DNA of 64,000 nt from Cladochytrium replicatum (lineage: Eukaryota; Chytridiomycota; Chytridiomycetes; Cladochytriales; Cladochytriaceae), in assembly GCA_025526935.1 (NCBI GenBank), contig JAHLKD010000029.1, positions 372,001-436,000 of the forward strand. Direction: 5' to 3'. The notes beneath the pieces are model-generated. The model searched no databases. It was not told where the DNA came from and saw only the letters and a list, made by a program, of their open reading frames with translations. The first letter of the stretch is position 1. The number at the start of each line of letters is the position of its first letter. Position numbers and translations under genes: made by a program. Below, piece after piece: positions 59,005 to 64,000 of this stretch.

Positions 59005-60070
59005 TCAATGGGTCCTTCTCTGAAGCTTCCAAGCGAGCTGCTCGAGTTGTGCCAGAAATCGGAATGAAGTTCGATGTTGTGTTGAGAGGAAATCTTTTAT
59101 CAGTTCTTCGAGGTTTGGGATAGAACTGGCAAATTCCCAAGAGTTGTCGGAGTCAAGTTGATCTTTCCATTTCACCAGATATTTAACGTGGGAATCCTTC
59201 GACAAGGTACAAATGATCTTTTCGACAGTGCGAACGGGAGGAATAACTAGGTGGAGATGGAGTCGTATCGCGAACGTCCCATTCGTAAACGGTTTCGAGG
59301 AGGGAAACGTGGAGACTGGATGAATACCAATGGTCACGGGAAGTTGGAGCTCGAAAGCGACGTCGTTGATCTTCTGGGTGATCTTGAAAGGGCCAATCTT
59401 GTGGGTGAAAGTTTTTGCTTCAACGCAATCATCGTATTCGTCGAGAAAGCGACAAAGCTTGTGGCCTTTGCTCCCTGCAAAAAGGCTATCAGCGCAACAG
59501 AAACAGCACAACTTTTCCTCGACTCCGTATTCAAGCATCACGGCTTACGTTGAAAGATTATCTCTGACCGTGGTACTCGGTTTACATCCAAATTCTGGCT
59601 CGATTCTTCGAAATCATTAGGACAGAACAAACTCGGCCTTGCAATAACGGAGCATCCCGAATCAGGCGGACAAAGCGAAAATTTTGAATCAACTCCTTCA
59701 GCAATATCTTTGATGTTTTGTTGATGTGGAACAAAATGATTGGGTTAAGTATTTACCGCTTGCACAGTTCGTCTACAACAATACAAAGAACGCTACCACT
59801 GGTATCTCAGCTTTCTTTGCGGTTTACTGCCGGAATCCCGCATTCGATCCTCAGCTCCCCGTTCAGACCACACTCCCGAAAGCAGAAGCAGAGGCAATCA
59901 AGATTCACCAACTCCACAATGAGTTACTCACACAAATCCGACTCGCTCAAGAAGGGCAAAATCATGTCGCTGACAAGCATCGACGCCCCGAACCTCAGTA
60001 AAGTTCGCGATCTCATTTGGCTTGATACTCAGAATTTCCGCACCAGCCCAAGCATTCAGGAAGGTCGGTG
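59005..60070. mobile_element. Ty3/Gypsy chromovirus remnant with internal inversion
   Basis: The plus strand at about 59415-60070 reads an integrase core in broken frames: IIVFVEKATKLVAFAPCKKA, LFLDSVFKHHGLR, KIISDRGTRFTSKFW, YLPLAQFVYNNTKNATTG and DLIWLDTQNFRTSPSI. The part that should follow lies on the minus strand at about 59400-59015: KIGPFKITQKINDVAFELQL, then a chromodomain (VKYLVKWKDQLDSDNSWEF). The element is a chromovirus by virtue of that chromodomain. The two blocks point toward or away from each other, not in series, and several frameshifts make it inactive. Confidence 0.85.
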
Positions 60071-60649
60071 ATGAGATCGAGTGTCCAAACACCGAGTGGT
60101 TCTTCAGGAGGGATCGGATGGAGATCGTCCTTGGTGAACCGAAGTCCGTTCTGAGTCGTTTAATCTTCATGGTTCTCAGGTTATGCTGAAGCAAAGCTTT
60201 GATCATAGCAAATGATCGATCCCTTGTCCGATAAGGGCATACTAATAAAGCAGAGCTTCAGCGCTGATTTCTGACCTTTTTCAAGATGCCCTCAAGCAGA
60301 TGTGGAGGTGGGTTTAAGTAAAAAATCTCATCAATTGGCCAGGGAACACCACCGAAACTGATAGGATCAGGCCTTAAACAACCTTCAACTGATAGATCTT
60401 TTGGATCTTTGCTCCAAAACTGCTTTGCCAATCTTGAAGCTCCATCCCCAAAAATGTTGAAATGTGTACATAATGCTCGGTAATATCGTGGATTTAACTG
60501 AGCGCTCGGATGCTGATTCTATCAAGCAGGGGAAGGGGCATCCGCAACAGCCCGCTGTGTGTTGTAGTGAATAAGGGCTTTGAGAGAGAATCTTCTAACC
60601 CAACTATGGCCACTCTATTTTCCTCCAGGGAGACCCTCAGTAAAAATCC
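60071..60649. other. Gypsy flank, no gene
   Basis: Continues the repeat shared with about 52900 for roughly 60 bp, then unrecognised sequence. No exon is supported. Confidence 0.45.
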
Positions 60650-61765
60650 TCCTCAGTCAAATAATCTCTGCTCGCTTCATTACTGCTGAAAATTGTGTAA
60701 GATGAGGGAGTGGTAGCTGGAGCACCACCACTATTGTATTTCTGATTCTGATAATTGGAGCAGTCCTGTCTATAATGATTAGCTCCTTTGCATGCAGCGT
60801 TTCGACATGAGAAAGGACTGTGATTTGCTTTTCGCCAGGCAGATCTTCAACCTTCACTTTGAACTCTTCTGCTGGCAGGTAGGGGCGTTTTGACTGTTCA
60901 GGCAGTTCTTTTTTAGGATTTTGTTGAGATGATTATGGTTGCTGATTCTCAACTGAATCATTTTTGATATTGGGATCCTTTGCTGTCTTTTTTTTCCACT
61001 TAGCATGTGCATCAGCAAAAGGGTTTGACTTCAGATAAGAAAACTTATTAGCACACCAAACTCCAAATACATCCAAGTTTGTTACAATAGTGTGACTTGG
61101 ATATGGTATAGCCAATTTGGACCTTTCTTGGTCCCATGATTCCCAAACTGTTGATGGAAAAGCTGAATGATCCAAGATACGTTGAATCAAGGTGTTCTCT
61201 GAGATGCTTCCTGTTGGTGAACTTTTAGCAAGTTGGTTAAGACGTGATATTTCATTTTACAGCTGATCCAATGATGGGAATGATTCATGGACAAAAATCC
61301 CAAAGTTTGCCTGGTGTGGATCAAGAAATCTGGAGAGCGGACGCGACCAATCAAAGCTTTCTTCAACTTTTCCAAATCAAGAACACGCTCACGCCTCCAC
61401 TGTTCATCACGATCATCCCACCAGCGCGACGCTCCAGAATTATCTTTGAACTGTAGCACCATAGCTTGATCTTGCATTGGTTCTGTCCAAGTTTGACTAA
61501 TTGCAATTTTAGTCACCGCTTTGAAAAACTTCTCTAACTTATTTGAACTGGCATCATCAGCCTGGCCTGAAGAGGAAGTCCCAGCATAAAAAGGTAGATC
61601 GTTCAGAGCATTCTGGTCCAACTTCTCTGATCGTTTGGTGAGAAGCCCAGTTTGTTGGAGTGCTGAAACAATTTCCAGTCTGATATTTCCCTCTGAAGGG
61701 GAAGATTGGCCAACTGGAACGCTGTTATCGTACGTACATGTACATACTGAGATACAGTGAGGCAT
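60650..61765 (-). mobile_element. Retrotransposon gag-like remnant with a degenerate zinc knuckle
   Basis: Minus-strand frames read a helical gag-like region (EQWRRERVLDLEKLKKALIG, MKYHVLTNLLKV at 61187-61765), then YLKSNPFADAHAKWKKKT. Near 60750-60800 comes a Cys/His cluster CRNAACKGANHYRQDC, i.e. C-x4-C-x4-H-x4-C, against the usual C-x2-C spacing. Frames are interrupted. It probably belongs to the Gypsy element to its left but is on the opposite strand to that integrase core. Confidence 0.6.
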
Positions 61766-62781
61766 TCAAAGTATACTACTAAGACATTGCTTCATCCATA
61801 CCTGAGATGCCAACAACACCATAGTTGTGGAGTTTCTAATAAGGTGATTTTCGAATCTCGGGTGGCTTGCTGCAAACCATACAAGCTCTTTTAAAGTTTT
61901 ACAAACAAATTTTTGGAGGTATTTGTTTAACTTCTCAAAACTTGTTTGAACCCAAAAAAGATCGCTCGGCAGATAGAGCAGTCACTTTATCAGATCAACG
62001 ACCATTCAAATCATATTCCAAAACAAATCACCTTCAAGCCCCAGGGACCTCGCAGCGATCCTATCGAGACGGGCATGCTTTATAAACGGAAACTTCTCAT
62101 CCGGAAGCCGCCCATGAGAATGACTCCAAGATCGGGTTGGTGCCACTTCTCTTTCTTCATGTTGATGAGGAATTTGTGTGAGGCCATTTGATCATACCGA
62201 TGATGCCCTTGTTGGGGAGTCGACGGAAGTCGCTGTCTTTTGCAATGTTTTGCAGCGGGCGAGGATCGGTACTTCATGAGTGATCATTATGCTGAGGAAG
62301 GGATTGTCGATGGTGGTGGTTTCATATGGTTTGTTGTCCGGGTAGTCTATGATTGCGTTGTCAAATCTGTACTGTGGAGCGGTTACGATTGTTATTCAAA
62401 GGACAAGGTTCCAAAGACAAATAGAGAATAATTTGTGTGATCGGCACCAAAAAACACTAATTGATGCAATCCACATACAGGGCGATATTTATTGGGATCA
62501 AGAAGGTAGGATAAAGTAGAGTAGTCGAGAAATGTGTGGTTCAATAAACAAAAAAAAGTTAAAAGCCCAAAAACTAACTCAAAAACCAAAAATTAGCTGA
62601 GAAAACAAGCACAAACTAGTCCAATAGACCAAATGAAACCCATTCGGCAGTATCCTGTCAATTTTACAGAAGCAGGGCAAACCAAAAAACGGAGGGAGAA
62701 AAACAAATCCAATACGCTGCGCCAGCCAAAAAACATTAGATCATGAAAGGCAGCAACATACAATCCATCAATATCATCGTT
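61766..62781. other. Gene-free stretch
   Basis: Contains short frames on both strands (61867-62191 plus, 62080-62277 minus) without motif, and AT-rich sequence next to the NAD kinase 3' end. Transposon debris is likely on the left side. Confidence 0.4.
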
Positions 62782-64000
62782 TCACCAATCATCGTCCCTC
62801 AAACCCCTCATCACACTCTCCTCAGTTGCAGGCTCCAGCGCCTTCTGCCTCTCACGCTTGTTCCACCCCAGACACCTCTCCAAGCTCTCAAACCAGTCGG
62901 CGCTCTGGTCTTCGCCCGAGCATACGGTCGGAACAGGGTACCGAGACGCGAGTACTTGAATCGAGTCGCCCGGTTGGAGCTGCACCCGGTGCCGCCCGTC
63001 GAACGACGCCCACGCCGTTGCGCGCGAGTCTGGCGGGACCATGATGCGCAAGTCCATTGTGTCGGGAAGAATCATGGGGCGGAAAGAGAGCGTGTGTGGG
63101 CAGATCGGGGTGACCAGGATCGCCGATACGTCGGGATGGACGACGGCCCCACCGGCGGAAAGGGAGTACGCGGTTGATCCCGTCGGTGTAGCAACCGCAA
63201 GACCATCGGCTTGGACGGTCGTAAGGTGCTTGTCATTTCCATACAGCTCGAGCTGCGAGACGTAGGGCGACGGTCCACGGTCTACGACGAGGTCGTTGAG
63301 GATGTGGTACGTACGGCCGTGGTCATTCTGTCGCTGAACATCGTCTTCGTAGTTCTTCGAGCTTTCGGTTCCAGCAATCAGTCCGCCGGCGCGAGAGCTT
63401 CGACCGTCGTTACATCGGTAAACAGTGCACGCGAATCGCAGGCGGAAGTTCATTCGCATGCCCTTGTGGTTGTCCTGCAAAACTCTTGTGATGCTACTTC
63501 GGAACTTGGTAAACTCAAACACGGTGAGGAAGCCGAGCGATCCGAGGTGGAACGGAATAATCGGAGGAACCTTCTGCTGGAACAACCATGCAGCGAAGAG
63601 GACGGTACCATCACCACCTAAGGTGATGATGAAATCGATTTCTTCCGCTGCCTCTGGAGTCGAACAGTACGCGGTGTCCCAGAAACGAAGCTGGCTACCG
63701 TTGCTGCTCACATCGCTCGATACGTTGCTGTTGACGCGACGCGAGTTAAACGTTCCTGATGTTGCCGTCGAGGCAGAGTCAGGCTCAAGGCTCCTCGAAA
63801 ATTGGTGTTGGAAGTAGTTATGCTCTGTGTGCATAAAGACAGGTGTCTCAGGTGGTGTGCTGAATGCCATATCCGAGCCAGCAGGAGAAGCCGCATGCTC
63901 GAGGTCAGCGAGCGAGATTGTGTACGTGGCAGGTGGAGAGTCCGCCGAATCTTCAGAATCCGTTGACACAAGTGACGTATAATCGAACGCCGGATGGTCC
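62782..64000 (-). CDS. NAD kinase (Utr1/Yef1 type), 5' end beyond the window
   Basis: Phosphorylates NAD(+) (or NADH) with ATP to make NADP(H). A single open frame runs from the window edge to the stop at 62782-62784, about 400 residues. The family core is complete: FIITLGGDGTVLFAAW (GGDGT diphosphate-binding motif), FHLGSLGFLTVFEF, HILNDLVVDRGPSPY, VQADGLAVATPTGSTAYSLS, SAILVTPICPHTLSFRP, and FDGRHRVQLQPGD near the end. The N-terminal, Ser-rich regulatory region is only partly present (SDMAFSTPPETPVF). No ATG lies near the open edge, so the start is outside the window. A mitochondrial or cytosolic location cannot be judged without it. Confidence 0.95.
   Translation of the reverse strand, partial: DHPAFDYTSLVSTDSEDSADSPPATYTISLADLEHAASPAGSDMAFSTPPETPVFMHTEHNYFQHQFSRSLEPDSASTATSGTFNSRRVNSNVSSDVSSNGSQLRFWDTAYCSTPEAAEEIDFIITLGGDGTVLFAAWLFQQKVPPIIPFHLGSLGFLTVFEFTKFRSSITRVLQDNHKGMRMNFRLRFACTVYRCNDGRSSRAGGLIAGTESSKNYEDDVQRQNDHGRTYHILNDLVVDRGPSPYVSQLELYGNDKHLTTVQADGLAVATPTGSTAYSLSAGGAVVHPDVSAILVTPICPHTLSFRPMILPDTMDLRIMVPPDSRATAWASFDGRHRVQLQPGDSIQVLASRYPVPTVCSGEDQSADWFESLERCLGWNKRERQKALEPATEESVMRGLRDDDW

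Overview
The window is nuclear DNA of a zoosporic, chytrid-like fungus. The evidence is: eukaryotic genes with many short GT-AG introns (mostly 43-90 nt), fungal-type housekeeping proteins, a CrtI-type carotenoid phytoene desaturase, and an LRGUK-type leucine-rich-repeat/guanylate-kinase protein, a family tied to cilia and flagella in animals. I cannot name the species from sequence alone. Exon models below were made by eye from splice signals, frame continuity and family motifs. Exon sums divisible by three support them.

Layout. 1-5.3 kb is repeat-rich: a dispersed repeat with an internal inversion and two nested, minus-strand Ty1/Copia remnants. 6.3-8.8 kb is mitochondrial Hsp70. 11.3-16.8 kb holds the most striking gene, a 1,754-aa NRPS-like enzyme with the adenylation / carrier / (two membrane helices + left-handed beta-helix)x3 layout of the Pls/PosA (epsilon-poly-lysine synthetase-like) family. 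17.4-21.6 kb is a Golgi-type membrane protein that appears to fuse three glycosyltransferase domains. 23.5-28.2 kb carries LRGUK and phytoene desaturase, both minus. 29-33.5 kb mixes repeats, an SF3B1-like fragment, ALG5, ribosomal protein eL37 and Copia debris. 34.9-39.9 kb holds divergent FUN14-family and beta-COP genes. 40.1-43.5 kb has two unrecognised minus-strand genes. 43.9-49.4 kb has an ankyrin-like pseudogene, a small unrecognised membrane/coiled-coil gene and a DUF1295 pseudogene. 49.4-53.7 kb is gene-poor with an LTR and Ty3/Gypsy scraps. 53.7-57.5 kb has an alpha-arrestin and a Pho80-like cyclin. 59-61.8 kb is Ty3/Gypsy chromovirus debris. The window ends inside an NAD kinase gene.

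Most genes are independent housekeeping loci, not a cluster. Loose themes are the secretory pathway and glycosylation (beta-COP, ALG5, the glycosyltransferase fusion, arrestin) and mitochondria (Hsp70, FUN14). Transposon remnants separate the gene islands. At least three are broken into adjacent pieces of opposite orientation, which is unusual enough to check against assembly error.
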